Origin: Segatella baroniae DSM 16972 = JCM 13447
Lineage (GTDB): Bacteria; Bacteroidota; Bacteroidia; Bacteroidales; Bacteroidaceae
DNA length: 64,000 nt
Reading direction: 5' to 3'
Assembly: GCF_000426585.1 (NCBI RefSeq)
Contig: NZ_AUFQ01000005.1
Span: forward strand, 62,001 to 126,000
The notes under the pieces are model-generated. The model saw nothing but the letters and a program-made list of their open reading frames with translations, was not told where the DNA came from and did not search any database. Position 1 is the stretch's first letter. Every line of letters starts with the position of its first letter. Below, piece by piece: positions 24,194 to 32,665 of this stretch. Both the position numbers and the translations under genes were made by a program.

Positions 24194-26701
24194 TTAGTTT
24201 CTGAAGACGAGACCTTCGCCGAAGGAGTCGAGGAGGATGGGTTTCTCACGCGAAACCTCCTCGCTCAGGATCTTGCGGCTCAGCTCGTTGAGCACCATCT
24301 CTTGGATGGCACGCTTCACGGGACGTGCGCCGAACTGCGGATCGTAGCCCGCTTCGGCCAGCGTCTCGATGGCCTGCGGCGTCCATTGCAAGTCGTAGCC
24401 CTGCGGTTCGAGCATTTTCTTCACGCGGTTCATCTGCATTTCCACGACTTGGGCAATCTCCTCCTTGCTCAACGGCTTGAAAGTGATGATGTCGTCGATG
24501 CGGTTGAGGAACTCCGGACGCATGATTTGACGGAGTTGTTCGCGTGTGGCGTTGCTCGTCATGATGATGATGGTGTTCTTGAAGTTGACCAACCGGCCCT
24601 TGTTGTCGGTCAGTCGGCCGTCGTCGAGCACCTGCAGCAGCGTGTTGAACACGTCGGGATGCGCCTTCTCAATCTCGTCGAAGAGCACGACGCTGTACGG
24701 TTTGCGCCTGACGGCCTCCGTCAGCTGGCCGCCTTCATCGTAACCTACGTATCCCGGAGGCGCGCCGATGAGGCGGGTGACACTGAATTTCTCCTGATAC
24801 TCGCTCATGTCGATGCGCGTCATCATGTTTTCGTCGTTGAAGAGATACTCGGCCAGCGCCTTGGCCAGCTCCGTCTTGCCGACACCGGTGGTTCCCAGGA
24901 AGATGAAAGACGCAATCGGGCGCTTCGGATCCTGCAGTCCGGCGCGGCTGCGCCTCACCGCGTCGCTCACGGCCGTGATGGCTTCCTCTTGTCCGACGAC
25001 CCTTTTGTGAAGCTCATTCTCAAGGTTTAGCAGCTTCTCCCGTTCGCTTTGCAGCATTCGGCTCACGGGTATGCCCGTCCAACGGCTCACCACTTCGGCG
25101 ATGTCGTCGGCCGTCACCTCCTCGCGCACCATCTGTTCGCCCTGCTGGGTTGAAGCCAGTCGGGCCTGAACGGCCTTGATGTCCTCGGCCAGACGGGTCA
25201 GTTCGCCGTACCGAATCTCAGCGACGCGCTGGTAGTTGCCCTCCCGTTCGGCCCGTTCGGCCTCGAACTTGAGGTTCTCCATCTGCTGCTTGTCCTGTTG
25301 AATTTGGTTGACGAGCGCCTTTTCGCTTTCCCACTTGGCCTTGAAGGCGTTCACTTTCTCTTTCAGTTCGGCGATTTCACGGTCGAGAAGAGCCAGTTTG
25401 TCGGCGTCGTTCTCACGCTTGATGGCCTCGCGTTCAATCTCCTTCTGCTTGAGTTGACGATCCAGGTCGTCCAATTCCTCGGGCACCGAGTCGCGTTCCA
25501 TGCGCAGTTTGGCAGCCGCTTCGTCCATCAGGTCGATGGCCTTGTCGGGCAGGAAGCGGTCGGAAATGTAGCGTTCGCTCAGTTTGACGGCCGCGATGCA
25601 GGCGTCGTCCTGTATTCTTACCTTGTGGTGGTTCTCGTATCGTTCTTTCAAACCACGGAGAATGCTGATGGCGTCAAGCTCGTCGGGCTCGTTGACCATG
25701 ACCGTTTGGAAGCGGCGTTCGAGCGCCTTGTCCTTCTCGAAGTACTTCTGATACTCGTTGAGGGTCGTGGCGCCGATGGCCCGCAGCTCTCCCCGGGCCA
25801 AGGCAGGCTTCAATATGTTGGCCGCGTCCATGGCCCCTTCGCCTCCTCCGGCACCGACGAGCGTGTGAATCTCGTCTATGAAGAGGATGATGTTGCCGTC
25901 GGCGTTGGTCACTTCCTTGATGACGCCCTTGAGCCGCTCCTCAAATTCGCCCTTATACTTGGCTCCTGCCACGAGCGCGCCCATGTCGAGCGAGTAGAGT
26001 TGCTTGTTCTTCAGGTTCTCCGGCACGTCGCCGCGCACGATTCGCTGGGCCAATCCCTCCACGATGGCCGTCTTTCCGGTTCCCGGTTCACCTATCAATA
26101 TGGGGTTGTTCTTGGTGCGTCGACTCAGGATTTGCAGCACACGGCGAATCTCGTCGTCGCGTCCGATCACCGGATCGAGCTTGCCTTGGCGCGCCCGTTC
26201 TATCAGATTGATGGCGTATTTCTGCAACGCCTGGTAGTTCTCGTCGCCACTTTGGCTCTGCACCTTCTGTCCCTGACGCAGTTCCTGGACCGCCATCATG
26301 GCCTCTTTCTCGGTCATGCCGGCGTCTTTCAGTATGCGGCCGGCGACATTGTTGCTGTCGAGGATGGCCAGAAGCATGGGTTCTATGCTGACGAACTCGT
26401 CGCCCAACTTCTGCGAAAAGTCCATCGTGCGCTGCAAGATGGCGTTGGTGTCGTTGCTCAAGTAAGGCTGTCCGCCCTGCACCTTGGGCAGATGGGCTAT
26501 CTCTTGTTGCAGGGCCGTGTTGACGGCATTGGCGTTCATGCCCAGCTTTTGGAACATGAAGGCGACCACTTCCTTGCCTTTGTCGATGACGCCGGCCAGC
26601 AAGTGGACGGGCTCTATGCTCTGTTGCCCGTTCTGCTGCGCAATGTTCACCGCCGCTTGTACGGCTTCTTGCGCCTTGATCGTGAATTTGTCGAATGTCA
26701 T
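24194..26701 (-). CDS. clpB: ClpB disaggregase with a shortened second ATPase domain
   Basis: The 835-residue Hsp100 protein dissolves protein aggregates with DnaK. It has an N-domain ([17 protein letters not shown]), a first Walker A ([15 protein letters not shown]) and Walker B ([15 protein letters not shown]), and the middle coiled coil (about 390-510). In the second AAA+ domain, [19 protein letters not shown] and [16 protein letters not shown] are intact. Between the sensor-1 Asn (IIIMTSN) and the arginine-finger segment [10 protein letters not shown] there are only ten residues ([10 protein letters not shown]). E. coli ClpB has about 30 there and related Bacteroidales proteins more. The total length is short by a similar amount. 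An in-frame deletion is likely; activity may be altered. A GGAG lies about 9 bp before the ATG. Confidence 0.95.
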   Translation of the reverse strand: MTFDKFTIKAQEAVQAAVNIAQQNGQQSIEPVHLLAGVIDKGKEVVAFMFQKLGMNANAVNTALQQEIAHLPKVQGGQPYLSNDTNAILQRTMDFSQKLGDEFVSIEPMLLAILDSNNVAGRILKDAGMTEKEAMMAVQELRQGQKVQSQSGDENYQALQKYAINLIERARQGKLDPVIGRDDEIRRVLQILSRRTKNNPILIGEPGTGKTAIVEGLAQRIVRGDVPENLKNKQLYSLDMGALVAGAKYKGEFEERLKGVIKEVTNADGNIILFIDEIHTLVGAGGGEGAMDAANILKPALARGELRAIGATTLNEYQKYFEKDKALERRFQTVMVNEPDELDAISILRGLKERYENHHKVRIQDDACIAAVKLSERYISDRFLPDKAIDLMDEAAAKLRMERDSVPEELDDLDRQLKQKEIEREAIKRENDADKLALLDREIAELKEKVNAFKAKWESEKALVNQIQQDKQQMENLKFEAERAEREGNYQRVAEIRYGELTRLAEDIKAVQARLASTQQGEQMVREEVTADDIAEVVSRWTGIPVSRMLQSEREKLLNLENELHKRVVGQEEAITAVSDAVRRSRAGLQDPKRPIASFIFLGTTGVGKTELAKALAEYLFNDENMMTRIDMSEYQEKFSVTRLIGAPPGYVGYDEGGQLTEAVRRKPYSVVLFDEIEKAHPDVFNTLLQVLDDGRLTDNKGRLVNFKNTIIIMTSNATREQLRQIMRPEFLNRIDDIITFKPLSKEEIAQVVEMQMNRVKKMLEPQGYDLQWTPQAIETLAEAGYDPQFGARPVKRAIQEMVLNELSRKILSEEVSREKPILLDSFGEGLVFRN

Positions 26702-26868
26702 TTTCGTTTCTCCTTTCTTATATTATATAATGTGTAGACGTTTGTCGGGGAGCCTGCACGGCTTCCGAAAGCATTTCTTCAAAGGTCGTTCCCAAGGAGA
26801 AAGTCGGCCAAAATGGCGTGTTTTGATGTCAAAAAGGCAGCTTTGAACAATGGAATGGGCACAAAAAA

Positions 26869-26897
26869 AACGCTGCATGGCCCATGGCTGCAGCGTT
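26869..26897 (-). terminator. tRNA-Ser terminator
   Basis: On the minus strand, AACGCTGCA (26897-26889) pairs with TGCAGCGTT (26877-26869), followed by a long T run. It lies 56 bp after the 3' end of the tRNA-Ser gene. Confidence 0.8.
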
Positions 26898-26952
26898 GTT
26901 GCAATTCGTTTGCCGTGGTGGTGGGCTGTTTTGCGCCATCACCGGTGCTTTG

Positions 26953-27040
26953 CGGAAAGAGGGGGATTCGAACCCCCGAAACGCTTTTGGCGTTTACACG
27001 CTTTCCAGGCGTGCCTCTTCAACCACTCGAGCATCTTTCC
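26953..27040 (-). tRNA. serT(GGA): tRNA-Ser, anticodon GGA
   Basis: This is an 88-nt tRNA with acceptor GGAAAGA (27040-27034) pairing with TCTTTCC (26960-26954) and discriminator G. The anticodon stem is CACGC/GCGTG with loop CTGGAAA, giving anticodon GGA (reads UCC and UCU). It has the long variable arm of class II tRNA-Ser (TAAACGCC-AAAA-GCGTTT region) and a T arm GGGGG-TTCGAAT-CCCCC. The 3' CCA is not encoded. A -7 box lies 14 bp upstream and a terminator follows. Confidence 0.97.
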
Positions 27041-27053
27041 TTCAATCGGATTG

Positions 27054-27061
27054 CAAAGGTA
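27054..27061 (-). promoter_or_regulatory. tRNA-Ser -7 element
   Basis: The complement reads TACCTTTG, ending 14 bp before the first base of the tRNA. A TTG is found 22 bp further upstream. This fits a short-leader tRNA promoter. Confidence 0.6.
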
Positions 27062-27100
27062 TTACTTTTTCATTGATTATCGGCAAGAGGCATAAAGGAT

Positions 27101-27904
27101 TTAAAATTCTTTAATAGATGGGCCGAATATCGCGGCAACATTCTCATTGGTGGCGCGAGCCAGTTCGTCTTCGGTCACGCCATAGCTGCCCGCCAGCGTC
27201 TTCCCGACCTCCACGATGAACGCGCTCTCGTTGCGTTTGCCCCGGTAGGGCACAGGCGCCATGTAGGGGGCGTCGGTCTCCAGCACGATCCGGTTGAGCG
27301 GAACGGCCGCCGGAAGGTCTTCGCGGAGGTGGCTGCTCTTGAACGTCAAGACGCCGCCAATGCCCAAGGCAAACCGAGGCATGCGAAGGAACTCACGCGC
27401 TTCCTGCCTGTTGCCCGTGAAACAGTGGAACACACCGCCCGGCAGCGTTTGCTCGTATTTGCGCAATATGGCCAGAAGTTCGTTCTGAGCCTTGCGGCAA
27501 TGGATCATCAGCGGCAGTCGGGTTTCCACCGACCAGCGCACTTGTTCTTCAAAGGCGGCCAGCTGTTCCTGCTCAAACTCCCTGCTCCAATAGAAGTCGA
27601 GGCCGCATTCGCCGATGGCGATGACGTGCGGATCCGAGGATTGGAGGTTGCGGTCGAGCATGGCCCGCATGGCTTTGAGCACCTCCTGCCAGTCTTCTTT
27701 CACCTCTTCGGGCTGCAGACCGATCATTGGAAAGGCGTAGCCCGGATATTGGCGGCATATCCGCATCAGGGCGTCTATCGACTTCAGGTCGACGGCGGGA
27801 ATGAAAATTCGGCCCACCCCGGCTGCTTTGGCCCGTTCGATGACCTGCGGCAGGTCGTCGGCGAAGTCGTCGACATCGAGGTGGCAGTGTGTGTCTATGA
27901 TCAT
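27101..27904 (-). CDS. tatD: TatD-family metal-dependent DNase
   Basis: The 267-residue TIM-barrel hydrolase has the metal-ligand motifs of TatD: IDTHCHLD at the start, GECGLDFYW in the middle, then MIHCRKA and FHCFTGN, and ETDAPYMAPVPYRGKRNES near the C-terminus. TatD proteins are 3'-5' exonucleases or DNases, cytoplasmic, with proposed roles in DNA quality control. The start MIIDTHCH is at 27904. The open frame extends further upstream, but that part overlaps the preceding gene and has no homology. It lies 1 bp after the stop of an unknown gene and is the last gene of that run. Confidence 0.92.
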   Translation of the reverse strand: MIIDTHCHLDVDDFADDLPQVIERAKAAGVGRIFIPAVDLKSIDALMRICRQYPGYAFPMIGLQPEEVKEDWQEVLKAMRAMLDRNLQSSDPHVIAIGECGLDFYWSREFEQEQLAAFEEQVRWSVETRLPLMIHCRKAQNELLAILRKYEQTLPGGVFHCFTGNRQEAREFLRMPRFALGIGGVLTFKSSHLREDLPAAVPLNRIVLETDAPYMAPVPYRGKRNESAFIVEVGKTLAGSYGVTEDELARATNENVAAIFGPSIKEF

Positions 27905-27905
27905 A

Positions 27906-28604
27906 TCAGTAGAGATGTTCTTCGTTTTTGCGGTAATAATAAACGATTCCCAGCCTGCGGCATTGGGCATACCGCACCTCGGGCGGCTCCTCGGCGTAGT
28001 GCGTTTCAACCTGATTCCACAGCTCTTGCAGTATCGCATCTACGTCGGGACGCAGTCTCATCAGCTCGGTCAGGTCCTGCTTGGTGCGTCGGGCAAGTCG
28101 CTGTTGCCGTTCGTAGAACTCGCAGAAGATGTCCAAATGGGTCGTGACAATGCCGATGGGAGGGTTGTAGATGGGGCGTCCACCGGCTTTGACGCGGGCC
28201 TTTTCGCCCTCGATGGCTTTGCGTCCCCATTCCGTCAGGCCCGCAATGGTCTTGATGTTGGGCAGACTGGTGTCGCCGGTGTCGAGCCCGTAGAGCGGCA
28301 GGACGGCGCGCTTCATCTCCCCCCGTTCGACGCACATGAGCAGCACTTGCAGGAAATGGCTCACATATATGGTGGCATTTCGCTGCAGTTTCTCCATCTT
28401 CGTGTTGTGGCGGGTTTGCGCCTGAAAGCTGATATGGTATTGTTCGACGGCCGTTTGCAGATGTTCACAGGCTGTCTTGGCCCGGTTCAGCACCTTCCAG
28501 TCGATGAAACGGTTTCTCACCGTGTAGATGTCATCGCAGTCGAGCAGCGTCTTCAGCGCCTTCAGTCGGGCCGCGTCGGTTTTGGGGAGTTTTCTGTAGG
28601 GCAC
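27906..28604 (-). CDS. Conserved protein of unknown function, 232 aa
   Basis: This is a soluble protein without signal peptide or clear membrane helix. It is rich in charged residues and helices. Notable pieces are ALKTLLDCDDIYTVRNRFID near the N-terminus, IKTIAGLTEWGRKAIEGEK in the middle, and HYAEEPPEVRYAQC near the end. I do not recognise a catalytic motif. The ORF is kept because it is tightly placed between the polyprenyl synthase (25 bp) and tatD (1 bp) on the same strand and has coding character. Similar proteins seem to occur next to tatD in Bacteroidales, from memory. Confidence 0.7.
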   Translation of the reverse strand: MPYRKLPKTDAARLKALKTLLDCDDIYTVRNRFIDWKVLNRAKTACEHLQTAVEQYHISFQAQTRHNTKMEKLQRNATIYVSHFLQVLLMCVERGEMKRAVLPLYGLDTGDTSLPNIKTIAGLTEWGRKAIEGEKARVKAGGRPIYNPPIGIVTTHLDIFCEFYERQQRLARRTKQDLTELMRLRPDVDAILQELWNQVETHYAEEPPEVRYAQCRRLGIVYYYRKNEEHLY

Positions 28605-28629
28605 GGTTCTGCGTGTTTTGTGGGGGCGT

Positions 28630-29601
28630 TCAGTATGTCCGGTTCATCATTCGCATGGCGTAGGCGGCCAGCTCCTGCTTCCGTGCGTCCGGAATCCGCA
28701 CGGCGTCGAGATAGCGTTGGCTCTCTTTGAAGTAATGTTCTATCTTTTCCTGCGCCAGTTGGTCGATATGGAGCGCGTTGTAGAGGGCCGTGACGGCAGC
28801 CACCTTCTCTTCCCGATCGAACGTGACGGCGTCGATCCAGCGCTCAAGTTCGTGTCGTTGCTGGCCCGAAGCCCTGTTTTGGGCCTGTATGAGCATGAAG
28901 GTCTTCTTGTTGGAGACGATGTCTCCGCCGATGTTCTTGCCGAAAACGGCCGCATCTCCATAGACGTCGAGGTAGTCGTCTTGCAGCTGGAAAGCCAGTC
29001 CTATCTGTTCGCCGAACTTGTAAAGGTTGTCGATGTCGCTCTGGGGGGCGTCCGCCAGGATGGCGCCGATCTTGAGGGCGCAGGCCAGAAGCACGCTCGT
29101 CTTGAGCCGAATCATCTCTATGTATTCGGCCTCCGTCACGTCGTCGCGCTTCTCGAAGTCCATGTCCATCTGCTGGCCTTCGCCTATATCCAACGCCGTC
29201 TTGGTGAAGACGCGGAGCACTTCGGGCAGAAGTCCGGGACTGCATTGGGCCATGTGCTGGTAGGCGAGCACCAACATGGAGTCGCCCGACAGGATGGCGG
29301 TGTTCGGATTCCACCTTTTGTGGACCGTGGCCTTGCCCCGTCGCATGTCGGCGTTGTCCATGAGGTCGTCGTGCAGGAGCGTATAGTTGTGATAAGTCTC
29401 CAAGGCGACGGCCGAAGGGAGTGCTTCTTCGACATCGTCCTTGTAGAGGCAGTAGGCCAACAGCATGAGTGTGGGGCGGATGCGCTTGCCCCCAATGCTG
29501 AGAACGTAGCGTATCGGGTCGTAGAGACCTTCCGGTTTGCGGTCGCCGGTCAGCTTTTCGAGTCTGTCGTTGACCTTGGTCAGGATTTCTTCAGCGGTCA
29601 T
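28630..29601 (-). CDS. Polyprenyl (farnesyl/geranylgeranyl-type) diphosphate synthase
   Basis: The 323-residue all-helical trans-prenyltransferase condenses IPP with allylic diphosphates. The first Asp-rich motif is HDDLMDNADMRRGKATVH and the second is QLQDDYLDVYGD. GGKRIRPTLMLLAYCL gives the conserved GGKR binding site. The residue five before the first Asp is Tyr, suggesting a short-chain product (C15-C20), but product length is not certain. It supplies precursors for undecaprenyl or quinone pathways; ispH, another isoprenoid gene, lies 4 kb away. It is 13 bp downstream of the TonB-like gene. Confidence 0.9.
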   Translation of the reverse strand: MTAEEILTKVNDRLEKLTGDRKPEGLYDPIRYVLSIGGKRIRPTLMLLAYCLYKDDVEEALPSAVALETYHNYTLLHDDLMDNADMRRGKATVHKRWNPNTAILSGDSMLVLAYQHMAQCSPGLLPEVLRVFTKTALDIGEGQQMDMDFEKRDDVTEAEYIEMIRLKTSVLLACALKIGAILADAPQSDIDNLYKFGEQIGLAFQLQDDYLDVYGDAAVFGKNIGGDIVSNKKTFMLIQAQNRASGQQRHELERWIDAVTFDREEKVAAVTALYNALHIDQLAQEKIEHYFKESQRYLDAVRIPDARKQELAAYAMRMMNRTY

Positions 29602-29614
29602 TTGAAATGTATTG

Positions 29615-30331
29615 TTACAATTTGAAGTTGATGGGAATTACAAACATGGTGCGACACGGCTTGTCGTTCTGCCTGCCGGGCTTCCACTTCGGCATCATTC
29701 CGACTATGCGCATGGCCTCCCTATCCAGCAGGGGATGGACCGACTTGGCTATCTTGGCGTCGACAATCGTGCCGTCCCTGTTGATGATGAACGACACGAC
29801 CACCTTGCCTTCGATGTGCTGTCGCTGGGCCGGAGTGGGATAGTTGAGGTTCTGGGTGAGCCATTTCATGAAGGCGACGATACCTCCCGGAAACTCGGGA
29901 AGCTCTTCCACGACTCGAAAGTGCAGCGGGTTGTCGTTGTCGTCGACGGCCGCCGGCTGCTGCGCCTGCTCTTGTGGCCGGTCGTCGTCGGTGGTCTTCG
30001 CGCCCGTCTCCAGCCCTTCTGTCAGCCGTTCGTCGCTCGCTTCGGTCAGTTTCTTGGTCAGTCGGGCGGGTCTCTCCACCGGTTTGATCTTCCGACCGGC
30101 CGCGGGCGACGCCGTGGGAGCCGCCATCATGTCCTTCGCGTCCATCGCGGGCAGTAGTTCGATGTCGTCGTTCACGTCGTCGGGCAGTTCTTCGCTTCCG
30201 ATTGTCGAACGGCCGTTCCCCGTGTACTCAAGCGCGGTGAGCAGCAGCATAAGAACGAGGATGATTCCAAGCAGAAAATACGTTCTTCGCTTCTGCTCCA
30301 AATCGGCGTTTTTCGACTTCTTGATGTCCAC
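29615..30331 (-). CDS. TonB-like energy transducer
   Basis: The 238-residue protein has one N-terminal TM helix (about residues 16-37, YFLLGIILVLMLLLTALEY), a flexible linker rich in Ala, Asp, Glu and Thr, and a C-terminal TonB domain. The latter includes PEFPGGIVAFMKWLTQNLNYP and KVVVSFIINRDGTIVDAKI, ending with PKWKPGRQNDKP. TonB proteins carry proton-motive energy from ExbB/ExbD to outer-membrane receptors; an exbB-exbD set lies at 48-50 kb. The PEFPGG-type domain is the common Bacteroidota variant, and some act outside classic TonB transport. It is divergent from porQ. Confidence 0.9.
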   Translation of the reverse strand: MDIKKSKNADLEQKRRTYFLLGIILVLMLLLTALEYTGNGRSTIGSEELPDDVNDDIELLPAMDAKDMMAAPTASPAAGRKIKPVERPARLTKKLTEASDERLTEGLETGAKTTDDDRPQEQAQQPAAVDDNDNPLHFRVVEELPEFPGGIVAFMKWLTQNLNYPTPAQRQHIEGKVVVSFIINRDGTIVDAKIAKSVHPLLDREAMRIVGMMPKWKPGRQNDKPCRTMFVIPINFKL

Positions 30332-30375
30332 AATGATACTTCTGAAGCGTCTGTTTGTCAGTGTAAATAATGATA

Positions 30376-30414
30376 CAAAGTTACGCTATATAATTGAAAA
30401 ATACATTATCTTTG
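30376..30414. promoter_or_regulatory. Divergent -7 elements for the tonB-like gene and porQ
   Basis: On the minus strand, TAACTTTG (30383-30376) precedes the TonB-like gene by 45 bp. On the plus strand, TATCTTTG (30407-30414) precedes the porQ ATG by 20 bp. Both match TAnnTTTG; the -33 elements are weak. Confidence 0.6.
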
Positions 30415-30434
30415 CCGAATATTTAGGAAAATAT

Positions 30435-31382
30435 ATGAAAAAGGTTGGATTCTCACTTTTGCTAAGCCTTGTAGTTGTGTTGGCTACGGCCCAGGAAAGC
30501 CAGACGGAATATAACTTTCTGCGGTTGCCGGTGAGCTCCCATGCCGCCGCTTTGGGGGGCGGCAACATCTCGTTGGTGGACGATGACGCGTCTCTCATCT
30601 ATCAGAATCCTGCTCTTTTGTCGAGCGTCAGCGACAAAAGTCTGTTCTTTGGCTACATGAGATACATGCACGACACGAATATGGGGGCCGCCGCCTTCAG
30701 CCGGACGCTGACCGACCGTGCCAGCTGGGCGGTCGCAGGGCAGTATGTGGACTATGGAACGATGAAGCAAACGGACGAGGCCGGCGTGGCGACGGGCCGT
30801 TTCAAGGCCAAGGACATTGCGCTTTCGGGCTGTTTCTCCTATCTTCTGACCGACCGGTTGGCCGGTGGAATAGCCGCCCGTTTCATCACTTCCACGCTGG
30901 GAGAGTACCATGCCGTGGCCGTGGGCGTGGACTTGGGACTCAACTACTACGTGCCCGATGACGAGTTTTCGCTGTCGTTGGTGGCCCGAAACTTGGGCGG
31001 ACAACTCAAGGCTTTCGCCGATGATTACGAGCCAATGCCCATCGACATACAGCTGGGCGTCTCGAAGCGGTTCAGCCATACGCCTTTCGGCGTGCACCTG
31101 ACGATGGTCGACCTGAACCATTGGGACTACAAACTGCTCCACCATTGTCAGGCGGGAATCGACGCGCAGCTGTCCTCCGCCGTCTGGATTGGTGTCGGCT
31201 ATCGGTTCAGGCAGGGGCATGACATGCGGATTTCGGCAGGCGAGGAGGAAGTCGTCACGGGCGGGGCGGGCTTCACGGCCGGCGCGGGGCTCAACCTGGA
31301 GCGCTTCAAGTTGAATCTGGCCTACGGCAGATACCATGTCAGCAGCCATTCGTTGCTGTTGAACGTGGGCTTTTCTCTTTGA
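30435..31382 (+). CDS. porQ: PorQ, type IX secretion system protein
   Basis: The 315-residue protein has a signal peptide (MKKVGFSLLLSLVVVLATAQ). An outer-membrane beta-barrel follows, beginning YNFLRLPVSSHAAALGGGNISLVDDDASLIYQNPALL, the typical PorQ/PorV-like opening, and ending SLLLNVGFSL. PorQ is needed for type IX secretion in Porphyromonas, where it attaches PorZ at the surface. This fits other T9SS evidence here (porE, the sorting tail of the M6 protease). The start is placed 20 bp after the -7 box. It is followed by cmk after 21 bp, a common Bacteroidales pairing. Confidence 0.88.
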   Translation: MKKVGFSLLLSLVVVLATAQESQTEYNFLRLPVSSHAAALGGGNISLVDDDASLIYQNPALLSSVSDKSLFFGYMRYMHDTNMGAAAFSRTLTDRASWAVAGQYVDYGTMKQTDEAGVATGRFKAKDIALSGCFSYLLTDRLAGGIAARFITSTLGEYHAVAVGVDLGLNYYVPDDEFSLSLVARNLGGQLKAFADDYEPMPIDIQLGVSKRFSHTPFGVHLTMVDLNHWDYKLLHHCQAGIDAQLSSAVWIGVGYRFRQGHDMRISAGEEEVVTGGAGFTAGAGLNLERFKLNLAYGRYHVSSHSLLLNVGFSL

Positions 31383-31403
31383 ATTTAACATTAAACAGAC
31401 TAT

Positions 31404-32096
31404 ATGAAGAAGATTACCATTGCCATAGACGGCTTCTCGTCGTGTGGCAAAAGCACGATGGCCAAAGACCTGGCCAAAGAGATTGGGTATGTATATGTCG
31501 ACACGGGTGCCATGTATCGGGCCGTGACGCTCTACGCCTTGCGCCACCATCTGCTTCAGGCGGACGGCGGCATAGACGAGGAACGGCTGCGGCAGGAGAT
31601 GGACAGGATACACATCACGTTCCGTTTCAACGCCGACGCCGGCCGACCGGACACTTATCTGAACGGAGAATGCGTGGAGCACGAGATACGCAGCTTGGAG
31701 GTGAGCAAGTTTGTCAGTCCGGTGGCCGCCTTGCCTTTCGTTCGCGAGACCATGGTGAGCCAACAGCAGGCGATGGGTCGTGAGAAAGGCGTCGTGATGG
31801 ACGGCCGCGATGTCGGCACACTGGTGTTTCCCGACGCCGAACTGAAGGTGTTCGTGACGGCCAGTCCGCAGGTGAGGGCCCGGCGGCGGTATGACGAATT
31901 GAAGGCGAAAGGCATGCCCGCCGACTTCGACGAGGTGCTTCGCAACGTGGAGGAGCGCGACTATATCGATTCGCACCGCGAGGTGTCGCCGCTGTGCAAG
32001 GCTGCCGACGCCATCGAACTGGACAACGGCGAGATGACCATTGCCGAACAGAAGGAATGGCTGATGCGCCTTTTCAGGAAGGCTGCGCAGTGCTGA
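31404..32096 (+). CDS. cmk: Cytidylate kinase
   Basis: The 230-residue P-loop kinase phosphorylates CMP and dCMP. Motifs are the Walker [15 protein letters not shown] near the start, [16 protein letters not shown] (CMP binding), and [22 protein letters not shown], then RARRRYDEL and [13 protein letters not shown] in the lid region. Length is typical. It shares a transcript with porQ (21-bp gap). Its stop codon is followed after 8 bp by the five-unit 22-bp repeat array D, which ends in a strong hairpin terminator. Confidence 0.95.
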   Translation: MKKITIAIDGFSSCGKSTMAKDLAKEIGYVYVDTGAMYRAVTLYALRHHLLQADGGIDEERLRQEMDRIHITFRFNADAGRPDTYLNGECVEHEIRSLEVSKFVSPVAALPFVRETMVSQQQAMGREKGVVMDGRDVGTLVFPDAELKVFVTASPQVRARRRYDELKAKGMPADFDEVLRNVEERDYIDSHREVSPLCKAADAIELDNGEMTIAEQKEWLMRLFRKAAQC

Positions 32097-32104
32097 CGTC
32101 TTGC

Positions 32105-32214
32105 CATCGCAGCCCTTTGAGCTTCCCATCGCAGCCCTTTGAGGTTCTGATCGCTGCCCTTTGAGCTTCCGATTACAGCCCTTTGGGCTTCCCATCGCTG
32201 CCCTTTTGCACCGC
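32105..32214 (+). repeat. 22-bp repeat array D, 5 units, just after the cmk stop
   Basis: There are five consecutive 22-bp units at 32105, 32127, 32149, 32171 and 32193, with core ATCGCAGCCCTTTGAGCTTC. The third and fifth units have GCTGCC in place of GCAGCC. An inverted partial copy (32215-32230) follows the last unit. The core in transcript sense, GC(A/T)GCCCTTT-N-AGCTT, matches array A after rpoD, and ATCGCTGC matches array C. Confidence 0.9.
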
Positions 32215-32233
32215 AAAAGGGCAGCGATTGTTT
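32194..32233 (+). terminator. cmk terminator formed from the last repeat unit and its inverted copy
   Basis: ATCGCTGCCCTTTTGC (32194-32209) pairs perfectly with GCAAAAGGGCAGCGAT (32213-32228), a 16-bp stem with a 3-base loop, followed by TGTTTTCC. The left arm is the fifth unit of array D, so the repeat has been built into a terminator. Confidence 0.8.
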
Positions 32234-32406
32234 TCCGGGGCATGGCTGTTGCAAAATGACGGGCCTGGAACGGCCGTTGCATCAATGGTCAACCAATTCG
32301 TGGAAACTAATCTGATTATCAGCGTTTTCTATGCTATCAAGTCTTTATGGATGTGACAAAACGGTATATTTTCAAATGTTAAACTTATAAATTAATGGCT
32401 TTTTTA

Positions 32407-32438
32407 TTTGGAAAATAATAAAATAGTTACTATATTTG
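32407..32438 (+). promoter_or_regulatory. Orphan promoter (TTTG - 20 bp - TATATTTG)
   Basis: TTTG at 32407-32410 and TATATTTG at 32431-32438 have 20 bp between them. It is a clear Bacteroidota promoter pointing right, with no protein gene after it before the convergent AraC gene. Confidence 0.65.
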
Positions 32439-32443
32439 CACCA

Positions 32444-32665
32444 TGAAAGCTTGTGAATAAAGCAACAAATGATCTGATAGATCCAAATTCTGATTCATTT
32501 CTAAGGCCACGAAAAAGTGGCAAAGATAAAAGATGACCGATTAAGGGTTGGGCAGACAAAAAACAAGCAATTGAAACTAAAATGATGGTAAATAGAAATT
32601 AGATTATAAATTTTGAGTTAATTACTGTTTTTTTAGGGAGGATTTCTTCGGGAGAAGGAATCCTC
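32444..32665 (+). ncRNA. Possible small RNA between cmk and the AraC-type gene
   Basis: This AT-rich stretch follows an orphan promoter and ends at a hairpin (GAGGATT 32638-32644 with AATCCTC 32659-32665). It contains a small stem GCCAC-GAAAAA-GTGGC around 32507-32522 and the short palindrome GATC-N5-GATC. The first ATG gives only MKAC-E-stop, so no protein is expected. It does not match an RNA class I can name. The region 32234-32406 upstream shows nothing else recognisable. Confidence 0.4.

Noticed and set aside
25298..26737. 479-codon plus-strand frame opposite clpB
   Set aside because: It is the complement of a strongly conserved gene; no recognisable features, and it ends in the clpB promoter region.
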